Positions 33,395-42,081 of a stretch of DNA of 64,000 nt are shown here, one piece after another. Location: NCBI GenBank assembly GCA_021792615.1, contig JAJYUJ010000001.1, positions 1-64,000 on the forward strand, given 5' to 3'. A program made the position numbers and the translations under genes. A model generated the notes under the pieces. That model had not been told where the DNA came from, did not search any database, and saw nothing but the letters and a program-made list of their open reading frames with translations. Within the stretch, counting starts at the first letter, position 1. Each line of letters opens with the position of its first letter. Origin of the DNA: a bacterium (GTDB lineage Bacteria; JAMCPX01).

Positions 33395-34953
33395 TAAACA
33401 CCTTGCTTTTTGTTCAATACCGGAACTTGCACGGGCTGCGGCTCGATAACAACGGTGTGTTGCCCGCTCTGTCCCTGCCAGGGTATCAATACACGCTGTG
33501 TGTACGGGTCTATACTGACGTCGATCTGGCTCCCGTCAAGCAGGACGATGAACCCGTCCGGATAGGTGTGGTGCGGGATGTACGCAAGCGGTGCGCCTTC
33601 GCCGCCGTTTGCCTTGAACGTAACGGTCAGAGTGTCCGTAGCATAGTCAAAAACATTGCTGACGAACCTTCCCGGGACTGCAAGCATGTACGGTTTTGCC
33701 AGTGCATCGAGGCCCGGCTGTGATGCTGTAAATCCGTTCACCGTATAGTCCCAGGAATAACATCCCCATGAGTTTGCAGCGTCACTCCCGAAGTCCGTCC
33801 AGTCCCAGAAGGCATTGCCCATAAACCGCTCGTCGGCGAGTTCCAGGACGGCAGTTACATACGGAAGCGGATTATTTATCTGATGCAGGTTCGTGCCCCA
33901 TTCATCAAGAACAGGAACAGCTCCGTAGGATTGAGCCTCTGCGATGGCGGAGTTGAATGTTGCGGTTAAAGCAGTAAACCAATCGCTGTAGGTTGAAAAA
34001 TTCAACCCGGCCAATCCCGGGTAAAGATGAAACGCATAGACGATGTCCTTATCCGGAAACGCGGAAGTCCGCAGCGGATATTTGAGTGAAAAGTTGCGCG
34101 TCGTTACCTCGGGCTCGAGCCAGAACAGGTGATTGTTGTCGACTTCGCGCAGGTACTTTGCTGCCTTGACATGAAAATCGTCGAGCAGCTTGAGTCCGTT
34201 GGGCGTCTGAATAGCGACGGGCTCGTTCATGTCCTCGTAACCGATAACCGCCGGATTGTCCGCATACCGTGATGCAACGAGCTGCCAGAGGGGCATAAAG
34301 CGCTCCTGCAGATTGTCCACATCTTCCCAGAACGAATTGAACGCATCGAGCACCGGTGCTGACGTGCGCCTCAGGTTCAGATCATAGCACGGGCAGGAAA
34401 GTGTCGGGCCCTGTGCAAGAGGGCCGCTGAGCAGGGTGGTCGGCGTGGGTATGATCGCCCACAGGGGGGCACCGTCCTCTCCGATTTCTTTCGAATATGC
34501 ATCCTCGTGATAATCTATCAGTACGTATATGCCGGCATTCTGTGCGCTCTTCAGAACGCTGTCCAGGAGTTGGAGATCGGCATAATTGAATGTTCCCTCT
34601 GTCGGCTCAAGCCCGCTCCAGTTGACTGCGAGGCGGATGAAATTGAATCCGAGGTGTGCCATCTGTTGTATCTGGGCATCGGTAAAGCTTGCGAGGTCTT
34701 CGTTACGCGTGCGGCCGTCGCTGAAGGTCACGTCGAAAAGATTTTCGAATTTTGCATTGACGCCGTGCAAAAGTACCTGTCTGCCATACTGATCGACGAG
34801 GACGCCGTTCGACTCTTTGATCCAGCTCAGGGTTTTTGTCGTCAGGGGCGGCAGCGGTGTTGAAGCCTTTTTTGCCGAGCATGACACAAGAAGACCCGCG
34901 GCCATGAAGAGTACAACAACAAATCCAAACACTCTTTTTCCATCTTTGTGCAT
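33394..34953 (-). CDS. GH5 endoglycoceramidase-like lipoprotein (second)
   Basis: 519 aa; start at ATG 34953 (MHKDGKRVF) with GGAGG 5 nt upstream, not the ATG 24 nt earlier. Lipobox VSC follows a typical signal helix, so it is a lipoprotein. GH5 barrel: VLLHGVNAKFEN, IRLAVNWSGLEPTEGTFNYAD, VLIDYHEDAYSKEIGEDGAPLWA, acid/base Glu in GYEDMNEPVA and probable nucleophile Glu in VPVLDEWGTN. The YHEDAYS and GDGAP-like stretch resembles endoglycoceramidase-type enzymes. A beta-sandwich tail follows (about 440-519). Substrate unproven. It is similar in plan to the gene at 10196-11698 but distinct, and co-directional with a class II aldolase that overlaps its stop. Confidence 0.85.
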   Translation of the reverse strand: MHKDGKRVFGFVVVLFMAAGLLVSCSAKKASTPLPPLTTKTLSWIKESNGVLVDQYGRQVLLHGVNAKFENLFDVTFSDGRTRNEDLASFTDAQIQQMAHLGFNFIRLAVNWSGLEPTEGTFNYADLQLLDSVLKSAQNAGIYVLIDYHEDAYSKEIGEDGAPLWAIIPTPTTLLSGPLAQGPTLSCPCYDLNLRRTSAPVLDAFNSFWEDVDNLQERFMPLWQLVASRYADNPAVIGYEDMNEPVAIQTPNGLKLLDDFHVKAAKYLREVDNNHLFWLEPEVTTRNFSLKYPLRTSAFPDKDIVYAFHLYPGLAGLNFSTYSDWFTALTATFNSAIAEAQSYGAVPVLDEWGTNLHQINNPLPYVTAVLELADERFMGNAFWDWTDFGSDAANSWGCYSWDYTVNGFTASQPGLDALAKPYMLAVPGRFVSNVFDYATDTLTVTFKANGGEGAPLAYIPHHTYPDGFIVLLDGSQIDVSIDPYTQRVLIPWQGQSGQHTVVIEPQPVQVPVLNKKQGV

Positions 34954-35121
34954 TTTTTTCCTCCGTTCGATAGTCATTCAAAGGCTTTCTTAGCGTATAT
35001 CAAGTGCGCCATAAGTCAATCCAAAGAGCACAGCATAAGGTTTGAGCAATGACCTGAAGCAATACATTGACTCATGGCCGTGGATAGTATATTGAAAGAG
35101 AAAAAAAGGGAGAAAACGGAT

Positions 35122-36135
35122 ATGATTTTAAAACGGTTTTCCGGATTTTTTTTAGGTATTTTGGCCGTCGTTCTTTTGAGTGCTCAGGCCGTCTGCGCGG
35201 ATACCGTTGTGCTCAAGAATGGCGACACGATCACCGGAAAGATCACCGGAGGAAGCAAAGGCACACTCATCATGTCCACGGACTATTCGTCTCCTATTAC
35301 CCTGCAGACAGGTACAATCAAAAAAATTACCATGGAAAAACCGCTCAACGTGCAACTTAAAGACGGCAAAACAATGCAGGGAAAATTTGCTATAGGGAGT
35401 AACGGGAAACTCGAGATCCAAACCGGACAGGGCGTATCCCCTTCCACCCTGAACTGGGACCAAATTCGGGCATTGAATCCACCGCCGAGCTCGGTGACCG
35501 GAAATATCACAGCCGGAGCAAATACGCAGTCCGGCAATGCCCACGTGTTGAATGCATCCATCGGTGGAAATGTGCTGTGGAAGGGATCATGGGACAATGC
35601 CGGTATCCGTTTCCTCTACAACTACGCTCAGAACGCAGGAATAATGTCTGCCCGCAACGTCTATGGCTCGGCAAAATATGAGCACCTTTTTACGGATTAT
35701 TTTTATGGGTATGCGGACATGGAGATGCTTTCGGATAAATTCAGGGACTTGCGTCTGCGCACCGCTGAGGGCCCCGGCATAGGATATCAGGTATGGAGCG
35801 TTCCTTCGAGCACCCTTTCGGTGGAAGCCGGCTACTCTTATTTTACCGAGGACCACTTTGTCGGGAAGGACGGCTCGTGGAGTACCCTGCGTGCTGCCGG
35901 CACGTTTCTGTGGGCCCTCGGAAATGCAGTGCGCTTTTCCGAATATTTCGTTCTGTATGACAGGCTCGACAGGACAGACAACTATACGACACGAAACGAA
36001 GCGAGTATCTCATCGGCGCTGGCAGGGAACCTGGCCCTCAAGGTATCAAATATCATCGAATATAACCGCACCCCGCCCCCCGGAATCTTCAGTATGGATA
36101 TATACTGGGTCGCCGGCCTCCAATACACCTTTTAA
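35122..36135 (+). CDS. DUF481-family outer-membrane beta-barrel protein
   Basis: 337 aa; ATG 35122 (MILKRFSGFFLG) follows AGGGAG, and a Sec signal peptide ends at AVCA. Residues about 20-120 hold two small beta repeats of the form LKNGDTITGKITGGSKG and LKDGKTMQGKFAIGSNG, then a C-terminal beta-barrel of about 200 residues with alternating aromatic strands ending in the terminal motif WVAGLQYTF, the usual Phe-ended BAM recognition strand. DUF481 proteins (YdiY-type) are outer-membrane proteins, some salt induced. The stop TAA is followed by a decayed MITE-end-like sequence. Confidence 0.85.
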   Translation: MILKRFSGFFLGILAVVLLSAQAVCADTVVLKNGDTITGKITGGSKGTLIMSTDYSSPITLQTGTIKKITMEKPLNVQLKDGKTMQGKFAIGSNGKLEIQTGQGVSPSTLNWDQIRALNPPPSSVTGNITAGANTQSGNAHVLNASIGGNVLWKGSWDNAGIRFLYNYAQNAGIMSARNVYGSAKYEHLFTDYFYGYADMEMLSDKFRDLRLRTAEGPGIGYQVWSVPSSTLSVEAGYSYFTEDHFVGKDGSWSTLRAAGTFLWALGNAVRFSEYFVLYDRLDRTDNYTTRNEASISSALAGNLALKVSNIIEYNRTPPPGIFSMDIYWVAGLQYTF

Positions 36136-36180
36136 CCTAAAAAATACATTTTAAAGGAATAGGGGCAGATAAGCGGGCAC
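36133..36180 (+). repeat. Possible decayed MITE end at the DUF481 gene stop
   Basis: The stop TAA continues as CCTAAAAAATACATTTTAAAGG and later AGATAAGCGGGC. It can be aligned with the left end of the element (TAACCCGAAAAATGCGATTGTAAAATAAGG ... GATAAGCCCGC) with gaps and several substitutions. The match is weak but in the same register as at secA, the CoA-transferase and the kinase gene. Confidence 0.35.
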
Positions 36181-36227
36181 GTTTGTCTCGTGATTGTTTC
36201 GGATCAAAAAAACTCCGGCTGGGTAGG

Positions 36228-37445
36228 CTATCTGGAATCCCCGGTAATGCTGATCCTGCCGTATTCTCCGTCATAACCGGGTGTAATCGTTACCTTACTG
36301 TTCCTGACCTTCAGGATCCCGGTCAGAATGTTCTCCGGCAGCATGTCCCGCAGCTCCGCTGCAGGTATATTCTGCAAGATGTCGAGCTCGGGTATGCCTT
36401 TGTCTATCACAACCCCGGTGTATAACCTGTTTACCCCGACGGTGTTGACGCCGGTCCCAAGTATGTCCGCCATGATCTCTTTGAGCGGGATAAGGTGACG
36501 AAAAGGTATTGCGTTGTCCGGCACGATCCCGTTTTTTCTCGTTGCAAGGCTGTCGACACGGTTCAAAACACCGATGGTCAGGGGCTTGCCGCAAACCGGG
36601 CATATCCCGTCATGCCGGCGGGACTGTTCCGGAGAAAAACTGACTTTACAGGTGCGGTGACCGTCAAAATGATACTTGCCCTCTTCGGGAAAAAACTCTA
36701 CGGTATACAGGAACCGTTTTTTGTCTTTGGATATTATTGCCGAGACGATGTCCATATAGGACATCGTGCAATCGAACACATTCGCCTCCCTGCCGAGTTT
36801 CTCCGGTGAATGTGCGTCGGAGTTCGAGATGAGCGTGATCCCGTCAAGTGCCTTAACGCGCCAGTTCATGGGCGGGTCCGATGAAAGTCCGGTTTCGATA
36901 GCGTGTATGTGATGTACCTGGTCTTCGAAGCATTCTTCGATCGAATCAAAGCCCGATTTCGAACCGAAAACAGAGTACCACGGTGTCCATGCGTGTGCGG
37001 GTATGACCATGCACGATGAAGACGCATCCATGACCAGTTTGACAAGGTCTTTTGCACTGAACCCGAATATCGGCCTTCCGTCGTAATCGAGCCTGCCGAG
37101 CCTTGAAAGCGCCCGGGAAATCTTGTCGACCGCATCGAACGAAGGGGCCGTGAGTACGTTGTGGATGCGCCGGGTCTTGCCTTTGGAGGAGTAGATATTG
37201 CTGATCTCTGACGTCAGCATGAAGCGGACACCCCGGTCCGGGCCTTTGAGCGCGAAAAGCCCGTCTTCCGCAGGCACCAGTTTTTGTTTCAGCTCTTTGC
37301 TGTATGCAGGGTGGGTGAAGTCTCCTGTGCCCACAAGGTTGATGCCCTTGCGGTGCGCCCACAGGGCAATGCTATCGACATCCATGTCTTTGCTCGTCGC
37401 CCTGCTGTACTTGGAGTGAACATGCAGGTCCGCAATGATTTTCAT
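36228..37445 (-). CDS. EndoQ-like PHP-domain endonuclease
   Basis: 405 aa; ATG 37445 overlaps the amrS-like stop by 4 nt (ATGA) and is preceded by AAGGG. N-terminal PHP metal site DLHVHSKYS, then TGDFTHPAY, HAWTPWYSVFGSKSGFDSI and LISNSDAHSPEKLGREAN, followed by a zinc-finger pair (CKVSF ... CPVCGKPL) and a helical C-terminal part. This matches endonuclease Q, first known from Thermococcales and some bacteria, which cuts 5' of deaminated bases (uracil, hypoxanthine, xanthine) and abasic sites. All key His/Asp residues of the PHP core appear present. It may complement the MutY-like protein at 27112 in base-damage repair. Confidence 0.88.
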   Translation of the reverse strand: MKIIADLHVHSKYSRATSKDMDVDSIALWAHRKGINLVGTGDFTHPAYSKELKQKLVPAEDGLFALKGPDRGVRFMLTSEISNIYSSKGKTRRIHNVLTAPSFDAVDKISRALSRLGRLDYDGRPIFGFSAKDLVKLVMDASSSCMVIPAHAWTPWYSVFGSKSGFDSIEECFEDQVHHIHAIETGLSSDPPMNWRVKALDGITLISNSDAHSPEKLGREANVFDCTMSYMDIVSAIISKDKKRFLYTVEFFPEEGKYHFDGHRTCKVSFSPEQSRRHDGICPVCGKPLTIGVLNRVDSLATRKNGIVPDNAIPFRHLIPLKEIMADILGTGVNTVGVNRLYTGVVIDKGIPELDILQNIPAAELRDMLPENILTGILKVRNSKVTITPGYDGEYGRISITGDSR

Positions 37446-38434
37446 GAGACCCTTATGTTGATCCGCTCCCCGCACGTGCTGCAGCGGTTGTCCTTCAAAC
37501 CCCTGATCCTGACGGTGTAACCAATCCTTTCGATGAGAAGGTTTTTGCATTTCGGACAGTAGGTGCTGTCCGTTTTGCTGTCTATGACATTGCCCACGTA
37601 TACATAGTTGAGTTTTTTGCTTGCGTAGGCGTATGCGAATTCGAGCACCCCCACCGGTGTCGGCGGAGCATCGAGCTTGTAGCTCGGGAAATAGCGCGAG
37701 AAATGGAGAATCGTGTCTTTGCCGAGAGAGGCAACATAGTCGACAAGTCTTTTTATCTGGTCCTCGGATGTGTTATATCCCGTTACCAGCAGGTTTGTCA
37801 GCTCGACGTGCACGCCCTTTTTCAGGGCATATTCAATGGTGTGTTTTACCGGTTCAAGCCTGCCCTTGCACAGCCTCTTGTAAAAATCATCGTCCATAGA
37901 CTTGAGGTCTATATTCATCGCATCAATGAGTGGAATGATGTCCTCAAGCGGCTGCGGATTGACGAACCCGTTCGAGACAAGCACATTCATCATGCCCTTT
38001 TCGCGGAAGAATTTTGCCGTGTCCTCCACGAACTCGAACCAGATGAACGGCTCGTTGTAGGTATAGGCAATGCCGAGGGAATCCGTTTGTTTTGCCTGCT
38101 CATAGAGATACTCTTTTGTCGTTTCGTGCGTGGGCGCCTGACCCTCGACAAGCTCCCAGTTCTGACAGAACATGCAGTTGAAGCTGCATCCGATGGTGCC
38201 GACCGAGAGGATAGATGAGCCGGGATAGAAGTGGTACAAAGGTTTTTTTTCTATGGGATCGAGGTTCATGGCACTGATCGTGTTGTAGGTCTCCGCGATG
38301 AGCATGCCGTCCTTGTTGCTCCGTATACCGCAGACACCCCTGTGCCCGCCGGCTATCAGGCAGTTATACGGACACAGCCCGCACCGTACCCTGCCGTCCT
38401 TTTCCTTCGTCGAGTATTTTGCAGGTATCTTCAT
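37442..38434 (-). CDS. amrS: AmmeMemoRadiSam-system radical SAM enzyme (AmrS-like)
   Basis: 330 aa; ATG 38434 is preceded by GAGGGGG. N-terminal Cys pattern CGLCPYNCLIAGGHRGVCGIR, then the radical SAM motif CSFNCMFCQNW (CxxxCxxC), TYNEPFIWFEF, and a C-terminal zinc-ribbon pair (CPKCKNLL ... CSTCGERI). This is the PflA-like protein often found beside AMMECR1 and Memo domains; neither partner is in the window. Substrate is unknown; related enzymes act on proteins or tRNA-linked processes only by inference. It overlaps the EndoQ-like gene, a pairing that suggests joint expression. Confidence 0.9.
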   Translation of the reverse strand: MKIPAKYSTKEKDGRVRCGLCPYNCLIAGGHRGVCGIRSNKDGMLIAETYNTISAMNLDPIEKKPLYHFYPGSSILSVGTIGCSFNCMFCQNWELVEGQAPTHETTKEYLYEQAKQTDSLGIAYTYNEPFIWFEFVEDTAKFFREKGMMNVLVSNGFVNPQPLEDIIPLIDAMNIDLKSMDDDFYKRLCKGRLEPVKHTIEYALKKGVHVELTNLLVTGYNTSEDQIKRLVDYVASLGKDTILHFSRYFPSYKLDAPPTPVGVLEFAYAYASKKLNYVYVGNVIDSKTDSTYCPKCKNLLIERIGYTVRIRGLKDNRCSTCGERINIRVS

Positions 38435-38582
38435 GTTCCACCCCCTCTGCTTTCCAGGATACCACAACCAACCGGCGCATTTCCACAAAATCGGAAAGGG
38501 TGATACAGTTATTTTTCTCTGGACATACTTCGAATGGTTACTATCTTCTGAGCATGTTACAGAGTTGCTGCAAGGAGGATGT

Positions 38583-39686
38583 ATGAAGGCGATAGCAGTC
38601 AACCCGGGCAAGCCCGGGGTCTTTTTTGTGGAGAGGGATGAACCCCGCCTGCAATCACCGGACGATATCAAGGTAAAGATCCTCGACGTCGGCATTTGCG
38701 GGACAGACCGTGAAGAGGCGAACGGCGGAAGATCCCTGACCGCTCCGGATCAGAAAGACCTTGTCATAGGACACGAAATGTTCGGTGTCGTGCAGGAAAC
38801 GGGCAAGGACGTTACGCAGGTCAGGGCGGGCGACTATATTGCTTTTACCGTACGCCGGGGCTGCGGGCATTGTGATGCATGCACCATGGGCAGGCCTGAT
38901 ATGTGCACTTCGGGCGGCTACACGGAACGGGGTATATGGGGGCGCGACGGGTATCAGACCGAGTTTGTGGTGGATAAAGAGGACTACTGCGTACCAATTC
39001 CCCCGGAGGTCCGGGACATCGGTGTCCTGGCAGAGCCGCTCTCTGTGGCTGAGAAGGCGATCGATGAAAGCGTCCTTGTCCAGAAAAGCCGCCTGCCGTA
39101 TGTCCGGGATGCATCCGGGGTTCTGGCCGGCAGGAACATCCTGATCGCCGGTATTGGCCCGATAGGTCTGCTTGCAGGCTTTATTCTCAGACTCAGAGGG
39201 GCAAAGGTGTACGGACTGGATGTTGTCGATGAGGATTCGCCCAGGGCACGGGTGCTCAGCGATATAGGCGGAACATATGTGGACGGCAAAAAGGTGAAGG
39301 TTGACGACATACAAAAAACGTATGGGTCCATGGACATGATCTTCGAGGCAACGGGCGTTACATCCCTTGAATTCAATCTCCTCGATGCACTCGGTATCAA
39401 CGGCCTGTATGTCCTGACCGGTATTCCCGGCGGGGAGAGGCCCCTGCAGGTACAGGGTCCGGACATTATACGCAGACTTGTTTTAAACAACCAGGTCATG
39501 ATCGGCAGTGTCAATGCCGGTAAGACCCATTACCGGATGGCTGTTGCCGACCTGATGAAGTTCAGGCAGGCTTACGGCAGCGCGATTGACCGGGTTATTA
39601 CGCAGAGGATTCCCTGCGATAAGGTGCAGGATGCGTTCATGCACAACACGGCTGAAGAGATTAAGACCGTAATACAATGGGGGTGA
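38583..39686 (+). CDS. Zn-dependent glucose 1-dehydrogenase (MDR family)
   Basis: 367 aa; ATG 38583 has AAGGAGG 5 nt upstream, while the longer ORF runs back through the divergent promoter region. Catalytic zinc site in GICGTDREEAN and VIGHEMFGVV, structural zinc site RGCGHCDACTMGRPDMC, Rossmann GxGxxG in IAGIGPIGLLAGF. The RRGCGHC...GRPDMC and GYTERGIWGRDGYQTEFV stretches match archaeal-type glucose dehydrogenases, which oxidise glucose (or galactose) to the lactone with NAD(P). The next gene, only 4 nt downstream, is a glucoamylase, giving a glucose source. Confidence 0.9.
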   Translation: MKAIAVNPGKPGVFFVERDEPRLQSPDDIKVKILDVGICGTDREEANGGRSLTAPDQKDLVIGHEMFGVVQETGKDVTQVRAGDYIAFTVRRGCGHCDACTMGRPDMCTSGGYTERGIWGRDGYQTEFVVDKEDYCVPIPPEVRDIGVLAEPLSVAEKAIDESVLVQKSRLPYVRDASGVLAGRNILIAGIGPIGLLAGFILRLRGAKVYGLDVVDEDSPRARVLSDIGGTYVDGKKVKVDDIQKTYGSMDMIFEATGVTSLEFNLLDALGINGLYVLTGIPGGERPLQVQGPDIIRRLVLNNQVMIGSVNAGKTHYRMAVADLMKFRQAYGSAIDRVITQRIPCDKVQDAFMHNTAEEIKTVIQWG

Positions 39687-39690
39687 AGGT

Positions 39691-42081
39691 ATGCTGAAAC
39701 AGGCGCCGGGCAAACCCGGCATGGAACCAAAATGGACATCCAGTGCCAAGAGCGGGGTTGGTACGGCCGTCAGCGGTAACAGCCGCGTATGGTTTACCGT
39801 GAGCCACGGCATCATCAACGAGATCTATTATCCCGGTATTGATCAGGCATGCACCAGGGACATGGGCATGATTGTAACAGACGGGTCATCATTCTTTTCG
39901 GAAGAAAAGCGGCATGCAATGCCCGGGATATCATACCTCGCGGATGGCGTTCCCGGCTTCAGCTTAGTCAACGCATGCATGCAGGGCAGATACAAGATTC
40001 ACAAAGAGGTTATCACGGACCCCGGGAGAAACACCGTCCTCCAGCGCACGCGGTTCGTCCCGATCAAGGGCAGTGCAAAGGATTACCACCTCTACGTCCT
40101 GCTTGCCCCGCATATAGGAAACAGGGGATATGGAAACAACGCGGTGAGCGGGGAATATAAAGGTATTCCCATGCTGTTCGCTTTCAGGGAAGGGACAGCG
40201 ATTGCGCTCGCCTGCTCAACCGGCTTTATAAAACGGTCTGTCGGGTTTGCCGGGGTATCCGATGGGTGGCAGGACCTTTACCGGCACAAGATCATGACAT
40301 GGGAATATACCGCTGCGAACGACGGCAATGTTGCGATGACCGGTGAAATAGATCCCGTTCACAACAACGGGGAATTTGTCCTGTCCATCGGTTTTGGCAG
40401 GACAATGGCGGAGGCGGGCAACACTGCACGGGCATCCTTGTTGAAAGGCTTTGATACATGCAAAACAGAGTATATTGAGGGCTGGGCATCTTATCAAAAA
40501 GGACTGCTGGATATACACAGCCCGTCTCCGGAAAAGGAAGTGAACCATTACCGGGCAAGTACTGCCGTGCTCAAGACACATGAATCAAAAAACGTACCCG
40601 GCGCTGTTATTGCATCCCTCTCCATACCATGGGGACAGGCAACCGGAGACGACGATATTGGCGGGTACCATCTTATATGGCCCAGGGACGTCGTAGAAAC
40701 GGCGGGGGGCTTCCTTGCAGCAGGCGACTACAGTTCGGCCCGGAGGGTGCTGTTTTATCTGATGACAACGCAGGAGGCTGACGGGCATTGGCCGCAGAAC
40801 ATGTGGCAGGAAGGAACGCCGTTCTGGGGAGGCATACAACTGGATGAAACGGCTTTTCCAATCCTGCTTGCCGGCATGTTGAAGCGGGAAGGCATGCTCG
40901 GTACACTCGACCCGCGGCGTATGGTTGAAAAGGCCGCCGGGTTCATCCTGCGCAACGGGCCTGTCACCCAGCAGGACCGGTGGGAAGAAGACCCCGGCTA
41001 CTCTCCGTTTACACTCGCGGTCGAGATATCCGCGCTGATCGTGGCTGCGGAATTCGCACAACAGCAGGGCATGTCCGATAAGGCCGCTTATATGAGGGAA
41101 ACGGCGGATATGTGGAATGCGTCCATAGAGAGATGGGTATACGTAAAAGACACCGGGCTCGCGGACCGGATGGACGTAGACGGTTATTATGTCAGGATCG
41201 CACCTCCGGATACATCCAGTGCGGGTTCGCCGCTCCGCGGCTTTGTACCGATCAAGAACCGTCCTTACGGGGATAATATCAAAGCAGCTGCCAATATCAT
41301 CAGTACGGATTTTCTTGCACTTGTCAGGTTCGGGCTCAGGGCACCGGACGATCCCCATATCATCAATACCCTCAAGGTTGTTGATGCCATGCTCAGGAGG
41401 CAGACGCCGAACGGTACATCCTGGCACCGGTACAACGATGACGGCTACGGCGAACATCAGGACGGGAGCGCATATGACGGTACGGGAATAGGCCGGCTCT
41501 GGCCCCTGCTGACCGGGGAGAGGGCTCACTACGAGCTCCATGCCGGCAACATCACCGGGGCAAAGCAACTCCTGCTCGATATGGAGAGGTTCAGCAATGA
41601 ATCGGGGCTTATATCCGAACAGGTCTGGGATGCACCCGACGTGCCCGAGAGAGAATTGTTTGCCGGACGGCCTTCCGGTTCTGCCATGCCCCTGGTGTGG
41701 GCGCATGCGGAGTACTTAAAGCTCCTTCGCTCCATCCGCGACAACAGGATCTTTGACATGATGTCCGAGGTTTATAAAAGGTATGTTGTGGAAAAACGGG
41801 GCTCGGCACTCTACGCATGGAAGTTCAATCAGAAATGCAGGAGTATCAAAAAGGGAGGCGTGCTCAGGATAGAAACTGTGTCACCCGTCCTTGTTCACTG
41901 GAGTCCTGATCACTGGCACACGGTCCATGACACGGAGTCAAAAGATACGGGCATGGGTATGCATGTCGTCGATATAGATACGGGGAGCATGGCAGCGGGC
42001 TCGGACATTGTGTTTACATTCTTCTGGCCTGAAGAAAACCGCTGGGAAGGCCGGGACTTCGTTGTAACCGTCAGGGTGTAA
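39691..42081 (+). CDS. GH15 glucoamylase / glucodextranase-like protein
   Basis: 796 aa: N-terminal beta-sandwich domain (about 1-270, with VWFTVSHGIINEIYYPGID, typical of prokaryotic GH15) and an (alpha/alpha)6 barrel. Catalytic acid region GGYHLIWPRDVVETAGGF, later DGSAYDGTGIGRLWPLLTGERAHYEL with the general-base Glu. It releases glucose from alpha-glucans or oligosaccharides (alpha-1,4 or 1,6) or hydrolyses trehalose. No signal peptide is seen, so it is cytoplasmic and likely acts on stored or imported sugar. It is 4 nt after a glucose dehydrogenase and directly before an MFS permease. Confidence 0.93.
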   Translation: MLKQAPGKPGMEPKWTSSAKSGVGTAVSGNSRVWFTVSHGIINEIYYPGIDQACTRDMGMIVTDGSSFFSEEKRHAMPGISYLADGVPGFSLVNACMQGRYKIHKEVITDPGRNTVLQRTRFVPIKGSAKDYHLYVLLAPHIGNRGYGNNAVSGEYKGIPMLFAFREGTAIALACSTGFIKRSVGFAGVSDGWQDLYRHKIMTWEYTAANDGNVAMTGEIDPVHNNGEFVLSIGFGRTMAEAGNTARASLLKGFDTCKTEYIEGWASYQKGLLDIHSPSPEKEVNHYRASTAVLKTHESKNVPGAVIASLSIPWGQATGDDDIGGYHLIWPRDVVETAGGFLAAGDYSSARRVLFYLMTTQEADGHWPQNMWQEGTPFWGGIQLDETAFPILLAGMLKREGMLGTLDPRRMVEKAAGFILRNGPVTQQDRWEEDPGYSPFTLAVEISALIVAAEFAQQQGMSDKAAYMRETADMWNASIERWVYVKDTGLADRMDVDGYYVRIAPPDTSSAGSPLRGFVPIKNRPYGDNIKAAANIISTDFLALVRFGLRAPDDPHIINTLKVVDAMLRRQTPNGTSWHRYNDDGYGEHQDGSAYDGTGIGRLWPLLTGERAHYELHAGNITGAKQLLLDMERFSNESGLISEQVWDAPDVPERELFAGRPSGSAMPLVWAHAEYLKLLRSIRDNRIFDMMSEVYKRYVVEKRGSALYAWKFNQKCRSIKKGGVLRIETVSPVLVHWSPDHWHTVHDTESKDTGMGMHVVDIDTGSMAAGSDIVFTFFWPEENRWEGRDFVVTVRV

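Noticed and set aside
38298-38582. 95-residue extension of the glucose dehydrogenase ORF
   Set aside because: It overlaps the start of the divergent amrS-like gene, while AAGGAGG sits directly before ATG 38583 where homology begins.
40585-41706. 373-aa minus-strand ORF
   Set aside because: Antisense to the GH15 gene, whose motifs are complete on the plus strand.
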